64,000 bases of DNA from Microthrixaceae bacterium (GTDB lineage: Bacteria > Actinomycetota > Acidimicrobiia > Acidimicrobiales > DATDAH01): contig JACJWK010000002.1 of assembly GCA_020637195.1 (NCBI GenBank), positions 124,001 through 188,000 of the forward strand, given 5' to 3'. The position numbers and the translations under genes are program-made. The notes beneath the pieces are model-generated. The model did not search any database. It was not told the origin of the DNA and saw nothing but the letters and a program-made list of their open reading frames with translations. Positions 7,730 to 15,165 of the stretch are shown here, one piece after another. Numbering within the stretch: position 1 is the first letter of the stretch; every line of letters starts with the position of its first letter.

Positions 7730-8548
7730 TCAGGGCGGGTCGCCGCCCGCCGCCCACGCCCGGGTGGCGGCGTCGACGGGCAGCTGCACGACCAGGCGGG
7801 CGTCGGGGGTGCCGGCGGCGACGAGCACCTGGTACGCGAACGTCAGCTCGCGGCCGTCGGGCAGGCGGAAGCGGCGCCGCCGCGACGTCAGGCCGGCGAC
7901 GTCGTGGCGGGGCCACCAGCGGTCGAACTCGGGGCTGGCCCCGCGCAGCCGGGCCACCAGCGCGAGGGTTTCCGGGTCGTCGCGGTGCGGCGTGATGTCG
8001 GCCCGGAACTGGGACAGCACCCGACGGGCCTCGTCCTCCCAGTCGACGATGAGGGCCCGGCCCTCCGGGCGGGCGAACACCGACCAGACGAGATTGCGCT
8101 CCTCGTCGGGCAGCGAGTCGATGGCGGGGTACAGGCGGGCCTGCGCCCGGTTCCACGCCAGGTACTCCCAGCGGGGGCCGAGCACGTAGGCGGGAGCGGG
8201 CTCGAGGGCGTCGAGCAACGCGTCGAGGTCCTCGGGGACGGTGACGTCGGCCGCGGTGGACCGCACGCCGTGGGTGGTGTGACCCGCCAGCTCGAAGAGG
8301 TGGTCGCGCTCGACGGGATCGAGCCGCAGCACCCGGGCCACGGCGTCGAGCACCTCGGCCGAGGCGTTGATCGGCCGACCCTGCTCGAGCCACGTGTACC
8401 AGCTGACCGAGACGCCGGCGAGCAGGGCCACCTCCTCGCGCCGCAGCCCCGGCGTGCGCCGCCGACCGCCGGCCGCCAGCCCCGCCTCGGCGGGCGTGAC
8501 CGCGGCACGGCGCGCCTTCAGGAACTCGGCCAGGTCGGCGCGCCGCAT
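7730..8548 (-). CDS. XRE-type regulator with MmyB-like ligand domain
   Basis: The N-terminal helix-turn-helix (RTPGLRREEVALLAGVSVSW at about 30-50, then YTWLEQGR) is followed by an MmyB-like C-terminal domain (YVLGPRWEYLAWNRAQARLY, RRVLSQFRADI, FDRWWPRHDV). This architecture belongs to a common actinobacterial family whose C-terminal domain binds a fatty-acid-like ligand. The 272-residue protein starts at ATG 8548, 100 bases from the divergent aminotransferase gene, which is therefore its most likely target. Confidence 0.88.
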   Translation of the reverse strand: MRRADLAEFLKARRAAVTPAEAGLAAGGRRRTPGLRREEVALLAGVSVSWYTWLEQGRPINASAEVLDAVARVLRLDPVERDHLFELAGHTTHGVRSTAADVTVPEDLDALLDALEPAPAYVLGPRWEYLAWNRAQARLYPAIDSLPDEERNLVWSVFARPEGRALIVDWEDEARRVLSQFRADITPHRDDPETLALVARLRGASPEFDRWWPRHDVAGLTSRRRRFRLPDGRELTFAYQVLVAAGTPDARLVVQLPVDAATRAWAAGGDPP

Positions 8549-8648
8549 CGGGCCAGTGGACCACACCGGGCGGCGGGCAGGGTGGTGGTGGCGGTCCCCG
8601 GATGGCCGCCCCCTTCCCGTCGAGCCCGTCGGGACGCACGCTGCCCGG

Positions 8649-9881
8649 ATGACGCTCCTGGGGGGACCGCACCTCGACGCCCGGCACCTCGCCGACGCCC
8701 ACGACCCGGCCGACCTGCTGAGCCGACGGGGTCGGGAGGCCACCTCGTCGGTGATCCGCGACCTGCTCGACTGGACCCGCCGGCCGGGGATGGCGTCGCT
8801 CGCCGGCGGCCTCCCCGCCGCCGAGCTGCTCCCGGTGGCGCGCGTGGGCGAGGCGGTGGCGCGCGTGTTGCGCGAGCAGGGTCCGACGGCGCTCCAGTAC
8901 GGGCCGACCGACGGCGAGGTCGCGCTGCGCGAGCGCGTCGCGCCGACGCCGTCGCGGGCCGCGGACGTGGTCGTCACCACGGGATCCCAGCAGAGCCTCG
9001 ACCTGTTGGCCCGCGTGCTGGTCGACCCCGGAGACGTGGTGGTGGTCGAGGGGCCCTCCTATCTCGGGGCCATCAGCGCCTTCCGCTCCGCCGGCGCCCA
9101 CCTCGTCGAGGTGCCCGGCGACGCGGAGGGGCTCGACCCCGAGGCGCTCGCCGCCGCCGTCGCCGGAGGGCTGCGACCGAAGGCGGTCTACGTGGTCGCC
9201 GAGTTCGCCAACCCGACGGGCGCGACCCTGACGGCCGAGCGCCGCCGCCGCCTCGCGGAGCTGGCGGAGCGGCACCGGTTCCTGATCGTCGAGGACGACC
9301 CGTACGGGGCGCTGCGGTTCGCCGGCGCCCCGGTCGCGCCCCTGGCCGAGCGGACGGAGCGGGCGGTCCGCCTGGGCACGGCGTCGAAGACGCTGGCCCC
9401 GGGGCTCCGGGTGGGCTGGGCGCTGCTGCCGCCCTGGTTGCGCGACCCCGTGGTGCGGGCCAAGCAGGCCGTCGACCTGCACACCTCGACGCTCGACCAG
9501 CTCGTCGTCGCCGACCTGCTCGCCGACGAGGAGTTCACCGCGGCGCACCTGGCCCGGCTGCGCTCGACCTACGAGCGCCGGTGCCGGGCTCTCGTCGCCG
9601 CCCTCGCCCGCCTCGGAGGCGGCCGCTTCGAGGTGACGCCGCCCGCCGGCGGCATGTTCGCCTGGGTGGCCCTGCACCGGTCGCTCGGGCTGACCGCCGA
9701 CGAGCTGTTGCCCGCCGCGCTCGACGCCGGCGTGGCGTTCGTGCCGGGGAGCGCGTTCCACCTGGGCGCCGGCGGCGAGCTGCGGATGCGGCTGTGCTTC
9801 GCCACGCTCGGCGAGGCCGAGCTGGCCGAGGCGGTGGCGCGGCTGGTGGCGGCGGTCGACCGCGTCGCCCCGGGCCGCTGA
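8649..9881 (+). CDS. PLP-dependent aminotransferase, class I/II (2-aminoadipate/MocR-like)
   Basis: The 410-residue enzyme has the fold-type I layout: substrate loop MASLAGGLPAAELLP, TTGSQQSLDLLARVL, cofactor-contact EFANPTGATLT (Asn), DDPYGALRF (Asp and Tyr), and the Schiff-base lysine in GTASKTLAPGLRVGW. The same motifs occur in 2-aminoadipate and valine-pyruvate aminotransferases and in the C-terminal half of MocR regulators; there is no N-terminal GntR helix-turn-helix here, so it is a free-standing enzyme. The amino acid substrate cannot be told from sequence. It is divergent from an MmyB-type regulator. The stop is 22 bases from the opposing nucleotidyltransferase gene. Confidence 0.9.
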   Translation: MTLLGGPHLDARHLADAHDPADLLSRRGREATSSVIRDLLDWTRRPGMASLAGGLPAAELLPVARVGEAVARVLREQGPTALQYGPTDGEVALRERVAPTPSRAADVVVTTGSQQSLDLLARVLVDPGDVVVVEGPSYLGAISAFRSAGAHLVEVPGDAEGLDPEALAAAVAGGLRPKAVYVVAEFANPTGATLTAERRRRLAELAERHRFLIVEDDPYGALRFAGAPVAPLAERTERAVRLGTASKTLAPGLRVGWALLPPWLRDPVVRAKQAVDLHTSTLDQLVVADLLADEEFTAAHLARLRSTYERRCRALVAALARLGGGRFEVTPPAGGMFAWVALHRSLGLTADELLPAALDAGVAFVPGSAFHLGAGGELRMRLCFATLGEAELAEAVARLVAAVDRVAPGR

Positions 9882-9903
9882 CGGCGCACGGGCAGGGCCC
9901 GAC

Positions 9904-10401
9904 TCAGGCCCGGGTGCGTCGCACCTCCGCCCACCGGTCGGCCACGTCCCACTCGTGGGCCCAGTGGTCGATGTAGCCCTCGTCGAGCGCGGGGTCGGTC
10001 GTCAAGATGTCGGTGATGTCGTCGATGTCCCGTGACCGCCACGCCAGGAGCTTGTGGATGATGACGTCCTCGACGGTGATGGCGTCGGTGGTGGCCCGGT
10101 CGAGCGCCGTGCGCTGGTACTCGGTCTCGGCCAACAAGACGTCGAAGCGCCGGCCGCGACCGCGCACGAACAGCGCGTAGGGCTCCCCCGCCTCGTCGAG
10201 CTCGGCCCGCACCTCGTAGCCGTCGGCGCGCAGCGCCTCGGCCAGGCCGTCGAGGGAGCGGGCGAGGAAGTCGACGTCGGTGGTGACGCGGGGCGTGCGG
10301 CGGTACCGCAGGGCGGCGAGGGCGCCGATCAGCCGGGCGTCGACGCCCAGCCGGCGCAGCTCGCCCGCGACCTCAGCCGAGTAGTCCGAGGGCTCGGGCA
10401 C
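9904..10401 (-). CDS. Nucleotidyltransferase-fold protein (MNT/AbiEii-like)
   Basis: The 165-residue protein contains LIGALAALRYRRTPRVTTDVDFLAR, which has the spacing of the minimal nucleotidyltransferase motif with a D-x-D (DVD), followed by a third acidic element (RRFDVLLAETEYQR) and ITVEDVIIHKLLAWRSRDIDDI near the C-terminus. Such stand-alone domains appear as toxin-antitoxin components or transferases of unknown target. The start is taken as GTG 10401, which overlaps the end of the preceding 73-residue gene by 29 bases, indicating a coupled pair. Function inferred from fold only. Confidence 0.72.
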   Translation of the reverse strand: MPEPSDYSAEVAGELRRLGVDARLIGALAALRYRRTPRVTTDVDFLARSLDGLAEALRADGYEVRAELDEAGEPYALFVRGRGRRFDVLLAETEYQRTALDRATTDAITVEDVIIHKLLAWRSRDIDDITDILTTDPALDEGYIDHWAHEWDVADRWAEVRRTRA

Positions 10402-10594
10402 GCTCGTGGAGCTCCGGCTCGGTCTTCGTGGACCACCAGGGCTGGAGGGGCGGGCGGCCCTCCAGGGCACGGCGACGGTCGGCTTCGCTCGTCACCGCCT
10501 GCGCCCACCGGGGGTCCTCGTCGTCGTTGGCGGCCCGGTCGAGCGCCGCCGCCTGGCGGGTCATCGCCCGTCGGTCACCCTCGGAGACGGCCAC
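10373..10594 (-). CDS. Small protein paired with the nucleotidyltransferase
   Basis: A 73-residue, charged, probably helical protein (MAVSEGDRRAMTRQAAALDR near the start, TKTEPELHERARALGLLG at the end). It overlaps the start of the nucleotidyltransferase gene by 29 bases and the end of the PAP2 gene by 20 bases, all on the minus strand. I do not recognise a family. Size and overlap are those of the first partner in a two-gene module, for example an antitoxin, but there is no direct evidence. Confidence 0.6.
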   Translation of the reverse strand: MAVSEGDRRAMTRQAAALDRAANDDEDPRWAQAVTSEADRRRALEGRPPLQPWWSTKTEPELHERARALGLLG

Positions 10595-11570
10595 GGTCCC
10601 AGTCTGGCCGATCCGGCGAGCGTGGAGGCTCGGAGCCGCCTCGGGGGGCGAGTGTCCCGTCGAGGCGGGGCGCGCCGCGGGTGTCGGCGCCGGCCGTCGC
10701 GAGCGCCGGCACCGGCCACTGGTCGGGGCGGCGGGAGCGGCCCGCGTCGCCGGCCGGCTCGGCGTCGGGGAGCACGACGCCCACCGGTCGCCACGGCAGG
10801 CGGGTGAGGGCGCGGCGCACGCTCGCCTCGAGCGCGACGGCAGCGGCGAGGATGGCGGCGGCCACGATGCCGTCCAGCCACCAGTGGTTGGCGGTGACCA
10901 CGACCGCCCAGCAGGTGAGCGCGGGGTGGGCGAGCACCAGCCAGCGCCAACGGGTGCGCCCCGCCACGATCACCGCGTACGCGACCAGCACCGCCCAGCC
11001 CACGTGCAGCGACGGCATGGCCGACATCTGGTTCGCCGCGCCGGTGCCCACCTGCGTGTACACCGACTGCCCGTAGAGGTGGGCCGTGTCGACGAACCCC
11101 AGCTCGGGCAGGAAGCGCGGGGGCATCACCGCCACCAGCTGGATCACGAGGCAGGCGCCGGTGAGCAGGGCGAGCACGTTGCGGATGGGCGGGTAGTCGG
11201 CGCGACGGAACGCGAACAGCCACAGCAGCACGATGATCACCGCGGGCACGTGGGCGATGGCGTAGTAGAGGTTGGCGAACTGCACGAGCAGGGGGTGGGG
11301 CAGGATCGCCTGCTGCCAGCCGAGCTCGCTGGGCAGGTGCAGCCACTGCTGCGCGTCCCAGATCCACAGCGCCCGGTCCCGGGCCCCGTCGGCGTGGCGC
11401 ACCGAGAGCTTCCCGGCGATGCGCCACAGCGAGTAGAGCGTGCACACGAGCGCGGCCTCGAGGGCGAAGGGTCGCAGCGCCGTGCCCACCCGGCGGCGGG
11501 GCCGCACCAGCCACGCGGTGGATGCGAGCACGACCGCAGCCACCATCGTGTACGGCCAGGGCACCCACAT
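10575..11570 (-). CDS. PAP2-superfamily membrane phosphatase/transferase
   Basis: A 331-residue multi-spanning membrane protein. The PAP2 active-site motifs SAMPSLHVGWA and TANHWWLDGI are present, with the earlier arginine region less clear, as in the inositol-phosphorylceramide-synthase-like branch of the superfamily. About six hydrophobic helices precede a disordered Pro/Arg-rich tail of about 60 residues. I chose ATG 11570 because TAGCGT (minus strand) lies 8 bases upstream, the recurrent leaderless arrangement here; an upstream GTG at 11618 is possible. Likely a lipid phosphate phosphatase or phospholipid head-group transferase. Confidence 0.85.
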   Translation of the reverse strand: MWVPWPYTMVAAVVLASTAWLVRPRRRVGTALRPFALEAALVCTLYSLWRIAGKLSVRHADGARDRALWIWDAQQWLHLPSELGWQQAILPHPLLVQFANLYYAIAHVPAVIIVLLWLFAFRRADYPPIRNVLALLTGACLVIQLVAVMPPRFLPELGFVDTAHLYGQSVYTQVGTGAANQMSAMPSLHVGWAVLVAYAVIVAGRTRWRWLVLAHPALTCWAVVVTANHWWLDGIVAAAILAAAVALEASVRRALTRLPWRPVGVVLPDAEPAGDAGRSRRPDQWPVPALATAGADTRGAPRLDGTLAPRGGSEPPRSPDRPDWDRGRLRG

Positions 11571-11623
11571 CCCCGCCGACGCTAGTCCCGCGGCGGCGCC
11601 GGCGGCCTCGCGCCCCACCGACG

Positions 11624-11671
11624 TTCTGGCTCCCGATTTCGGTGCCAGGGCACCGAAATCGGGAGCCAGAA
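11624..11671. repeat. Perfect 22-base hairpin between divergent genes
   Basis: Arms 11624-11645 and 11650-11671 are perfectly complementary and enclose a 4-base loop (CAGG). The left arm begins TTCTGGCTCCCGATTTCGG. It lies between two divergently transcribed genes, so it is not a normal terminator for either. Its beginning (CGTTCTGG) resembles the hairpins at 35.5 and 38.4 kb. Confidence 0.9.
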
Positions 11672-11718
11672 GAGGGAGTCGGGCGGGGTCGGGACGCCGG
11701 TTCGCCTACGGTCCGGGC

Positions 11719-12795
11719 ATGGGACAGCGGGTGGTGGTGTGGGGGACGGGCAACGTGGGGCGGCCGGCCATCCGGGCGGTGGCCGCGCACCACGACCTCG
11801 ACCTGGTGGGGGTGGTGGTGGCCGACCCCGCCAAGGTGGGCCGCGACGCCGGCGACCTCGCCTTCGTCGAGCCGCTCGGCGTGGCCGCGACCGACGACCG
11901 GTCGATCGCGCTCGGCGGCGACGTCGACGCGGTCGTGTACGCGGCCACCGCCGACACGCGCCCCGAGGAGGCGTACGCCGACCTGCTCGACTGCCTGCGC
12001 AGCGGGGCGAACGTGGTGTCGACCGCGTTCTACCCGCTGCTGCACCCGCCCAGCGCGCCGGCCGAGCTGCTCGACGTGGTCGGGCCCGCCTGCGCCGAGG
12101 GCGACAGCTCCGTGTTCGTCTCCGGCATCGATCCGGGCTGGGCCCTCGACATCCTGCCCGGGCTCGTCTCGGGCGTCGGCGCCGGCATCACCGAGGTGCG
12201 GGTGCAGGAGCTGTTCAACTACGCCCTGTACGACCAGCCCGAGGTGGTGCGGGAGGTCATCGGCTTCGGCGGGCCCATGGACGAGACCCCGCTGATGCTC
12301 CTCGACCTCTCGCTCGACATGGTGTGGTCGCCGATGCTGCGCATCCTGGCCGACGCGCTCGAGGTGACGCTGGACGACATCGAGATCTCGATCGAGCGTC
12401 GCCCCCTCGAGCGCACCGTCGAGGTGGCGGGCATGGGCACGTTCGAGGCGGGCACCCAGGGCGCCTTCCGCTTCGAGCTCCGCGGGATGGTCGACGGCCA
12501 CCCCCTTCTGGTCGTCGACCACGTCACCCGCATCGACGACGGGTGCGCGCCCGACTGGCCGTCCTCGTCGTCACCCGGCGGCGAGCACCGGGTGCTGCTG
12601 TCGGGCCACCCGGACCTCGTCGTGTCGGTCCACGGCACCGAGCCCGGTGAGCCCGGCGCCGCCGGCGGCGGCAACGCCAGCGCCGCCAACCGCTGCGTGA
12701 ACGCCATCCCCGCAGTCGTGGCGGCGCCGGCGGGCCCCGTCCACCCCCTCGACCTGCCGACGATCACCGGCGCCCGCCAGCTCCGCCGGCGCTGA
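11719..12795 (+). CDS. DapB-like NAD(P)-dependent reductase
   Basis: The protein starts VVVWGTGNVGRPAIRAV, a Rossmann GxGxxG nucleotide loop, followed by VVVADPAKVGRDAG and AVVYAATADTR. The middle part (GANVVSTAFYPLLHP, VFVSGIDPGWALDILP) is typical of the dihydrodipicolinate-reductase-like / 2,4-diaminopentanoate dehydrogenase-like family widespread in mycobacteria and related actinobacteria. At 358 residues it is longer than true DapB (about 250) and lacks the DapB catalytic HxxxxK pattern, so lysine biosynthesis is unlikely. TACGGT lies 6 bases before ATG 11719. Substrate unknown. Confidence 0.85.
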   Translation: MGQRVVVWGTGNVGRPAIRAVAAHHDLDLVGVVVADPAKVGRDAGDLAFVEPLGVAATDDRSIALGGDVDAVVYAATADTRPEEAYADLLDCLRSGANVVSTAFYPLLHPPSAPAELLDVVGPACAEGDSSVFVSGIDPGWALDILPGLVSGVGAGITEVRVQELFNYALYDQPEVVREVIGFGGPMDETPLMLLDLSLDMVWSPMLRILADALEVTLDDIEISIERRPLERTVEVAGMGTFEAGTQGAFRFELRGMVDGHPLLVVDHVTRIDDGCAPDWPSSSSPGGEHRVLLSGHPDLVVSVHGTEPGEPGAAGGGNASAANRCVNAIPAVVAAPAGPVHPLDLPTITGARQLRRR

Positions 12796-12820
12796 CCAGG
12801 GGTTCGTCGCAGGAGCGCAG

Positions 12821-12858
12821 GGCGCGGCTGCGCCGGCTTGGACTCGGCGCACCGCGCC
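12821..12858. terminator. Bidirectional hairpin terminator
   Basis: A long inverted repeat with arms starting GGCGCGGCTGCGCCG and ending CGGCGCACCGCGCC (one bulged base) and a 9-base loop lies between two convergent genes, the DapB-like reductase and the Ser/Thr kinase. This is the expected position for a shared terminator. No T tract is evident. Confidence 0.5.
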
Positions 12859-12925
12859 GCATGTGGTGCGGTTGGATGCGCCGGGTTGGGGTGAGCGCAG
12901 ACCGTGGGGACGGGCGAGGCGACGC

Positions 12926-15103
12926 TCAGCCCGGGTCGATGCGTACGACCTGGCTCGACCCGCTGGCCACCCACACGTCCCGGTCGGTGGCGGCGACGCT
13001 CCTCGGGTCGGCGACGTCGATCGTCGCCACGAGCTCGTTGCTCGACGAATCCACACGGACGACCTGGCCGCTGTCGAGGGTCACCCACGCGGCCCGCTGC
13101 GTGGCGGCGACGTCGACTGGTCGCGCCGGCAACTGGATCGTCTCGACCACCTCGTCGGTGTCTGCGTCGACGCGGATGAGATCGTCCCCCTCGGCGTCGG
13201 CCACCCAGACCGCTCCGTCGGCGGCGGCGACGGCGACCGGCACGCCGCCCACCGAGATCGTCTCGCTAAGGCTGACAGCGGCGGGGTCGATGCGCAGGAG
13301 CCGGCCGCCGGAGGAGTCGGTGACCCACACCGCGCTCGTGGTGGCGGCGATGTCGCTCATGGCCATCCCACGATCGTCGAGCTGAAGCTCGGTTCCCTCG
13401 CCCGTCGCGCGATCGAAGCGGGTGACCGTGTCGAACCCGACGCCGTCGGCCGCGGTCCACGCCGCCTGCTCGGTGGCGGTGATCGCTTGTGCGTTCGGGG
13501 CCTGGTTCTGGGTGCCTCGGAGGACGACCTCGTTCGACGAGGGATCGATCCTCAGCGCGACCTCGGTGCTGTCGACCCAGACGTCGTCGCCGGCGGCCGC
13601 GATGCCATCGAAGAAGTCGCCTGAGGAGCTCGAGCTCCCTCCGAGTGCCGCGATGCCGGCGGGAACGTCGACGATCGCTGCCGATTCGAGCGTGGTGGGG
13701 TCGACGCGGGTCACCGTGCCCTCGCCGTCGTTCACCGCCCAGAGTGCGTCGGTGGTGGCAGCGAGTGCATCGACGTCCTCGCGGACCGCGGTCGCAATTG
13801 CGAGTGTGTCCGTCACCGTGTTCGCAGTTCCTGGTGCCGTGGTGCTCGTCGTCGAGCTGGTCGACGGGCTGGCGTTGTCGTCGCCGCCGCCGAGGACGAG
13901 GAAGGCGCCGGCGGCGAGGGCGAGGACGGCGAGGACGCCGAGGCCGACGAGCAGGGGGGTCTTGGAGCGGGCGGAGGCCGGCTCGGGGGCGGTGCGGTCG
14001 GGGGGTGGCGGTTCGGTGGGGTGTGGCGGTTCGGTGGGGTCGGGGGAGTCGTCGGGTGGGGTGTCGAAGGTGCGGTCGAGGGTGATGGTGGCGTTGAGGT
14101 CGTCGTCGGCGGGGGCGGGCTCGTCGGCGTCAGCGGCCTCGGTGTCGGGGGGCGGGGTGGGGGTGAGGGTGATGGTGGCGTTGGGGTCGTCGCCGGTGGT
14201 GCCGGGCTCGGCGGTCGCAGTGCCGTCGGGCTTGTCGGCAGCGGGGCGGCGGGTGCGGGTGAGGCGGAGGTCGGTGACGGGGAGGGTGTTGGCGCGTTGG
14301 ATGGCTTGGAGGGCTTCGCCGAAGGCCTCGACGTTCTGGGGGCGGGCGTCGGGGTCCTTGTCGAGGGCTCGGTCGAGGAGGTCGGCGAGGGGGGCGGGGA
14401 TGGTGTCGAGGTGGGGGGCGGGTTCGGTGAGGACGCGGGTGATGACGGTGGCGACGGGTTCGTCGGGGTCGCCGCCCTGGAAGGGGGTGTGGCCGGTGAG
14501 GAGGGTGAACAGGGTGGAGGCGAGGCCGTAGAGGTCGGTGCGTTCGTCGGGGCGTTGGCCCTTGAGGATCTCGGGGGCGACGTGGGTGACGGTGAAGGCG
14601 GCGTGGCCGGTGGCGGTGCGGGTGGAGCCTTCGACGGCGGCGATGCCGAAGTCGGCGAGGAGGGCTTCGCCGAAGTGGCCGACGAGGATGTTCTCGGGTT
14701 TGAGGTCGCGGTGGAGGGTGCCGGCGGCGTGGGCGGCGCCGAGGGCGCCGGCGACCTGGATGCCGAGGTCGACGACGTCTTGCCAGGGGAGGGGGCCGTC
14801 GGTGGTGAGGCGGTCGGCGAGGGTGCCGCCGTCGAGGTACTCCATGGCGAGGTAGGGCTGGCCGGCGGCGGTGGTGCCGGAGTCGTAGACGGCCACGACG
14901 TGGGGGTGCCAGGCGAGGTTGCCGGCGGCGCGGCACTCGCGTTGGAACCGGTCGAGGTCGCGTTCGGTGAGGTCGGGCAGCGACAGGACCTTGACTGCGA
15001 CGTCCTGGTCGAGGGCCTCGCGGCGGGCCCGGTAGACCACCGCGAACCCGCCCCGCCCGATCGCCACCAGATCCGTGTACCCCGTGATCTGCGGTTCGCT
15101 CAC
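12926..15103 (-). CDS. Receptor-like Ser/Thr protein kinase with extracellular beta-propeller
   Basis: The 725-residue protein has an N-terminal Hanks-type kinase: glycine loop GRGGFAVVYRAR at 16-27, catalytic lysine VAVKVL (K38), HRDLKPEN at 131-138, DFG at 151-153 and APE at 176-178. A Pro/Thr/Asp-rich linker (about 275-380) carries two copies of the motif NATITL (308-313 and 337-342). One membrane helix follows (382-405), then a Thr/Ser-rich stalk and a propeller domain (about 455-725) built of repeats such as AVWVADAEGDDLIRVDADT. This is the PknD-like receptor layout: cytoplasmic kinase, outside sensor. It lies 62 bases downstream of the RTX gene on the same strand. Confidence 0.93.
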   Translation of the reverse strand: MSEPQITGYTDLVAIGRGGFAVVYRARREALDQDVAVKVLSLPDLTERDLDRFQRECRAAGNLAWHPHVVAVYDSGTTAAGQPYLAMEYLDGGTLADRLTTDGPLPWQDVVDLGIQVAGALGAAHAAGTLHRDLKPENILVGHFGEALLADFGIAAVEGSTRTATGHAAFTVTHVAPEILKGQRPDERTDLYGLASTLFTLLTGHTPFQGGDPDEPVATVITRVLTEPAPHLDTIPAPLADLLDRALDKDPDARPQNVEAFGEALQAIQRANTLPVTDLRLTRTRRPAADKPDGTATAEPGTTGDDPNATITLTPTPPPDTEAADADEPAPADDDLNATITLDRTFDTPPDDSPDPTEPPHPTEPPPPDRTAPEPASARSKTPLLVGLGVLAVLALAAGAFLVLGGGDDNASPSTSSTTSTTAPGTANTVTDTLAIATAVREDVDALAATTDALWAVNDGEGTVTRVDPTTLESAAIVDVPAGIAALGGSSSSSGDFFDGIAAAGDDVWVDSTEVALRIDPSSNEVVLRGTQNQAPNAQAITATEQAAWTAADGVGFDTVTRFDRATGEGTELQLDDRGMAMSDIAATTSAVWVTDSSGGRLLRIDPAAVSLSETISVGGVPVAVAAADGAVWVADAEGDDLIRVDADTDEVVETIQLPARPVDVAATQRAAWVTLDSGQVVRVDSSSNELVATIDVADPRSVAATDRDVWVASGSSQVVRIDPG

Positions 15104-15165
15104 GGCGTCGCCCCCCCCGTCCCCGCTCGTCCTGGATCGGCGGACTCTAGACCCGTCGGCGGCGG

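Noticed and set aside
11719..12795. DapB of lysine biosynthesis
   Set aside because: About 100 residues too long and without the DapB catalytic motif; fits the DapB-like reductase family of actinobacteria.
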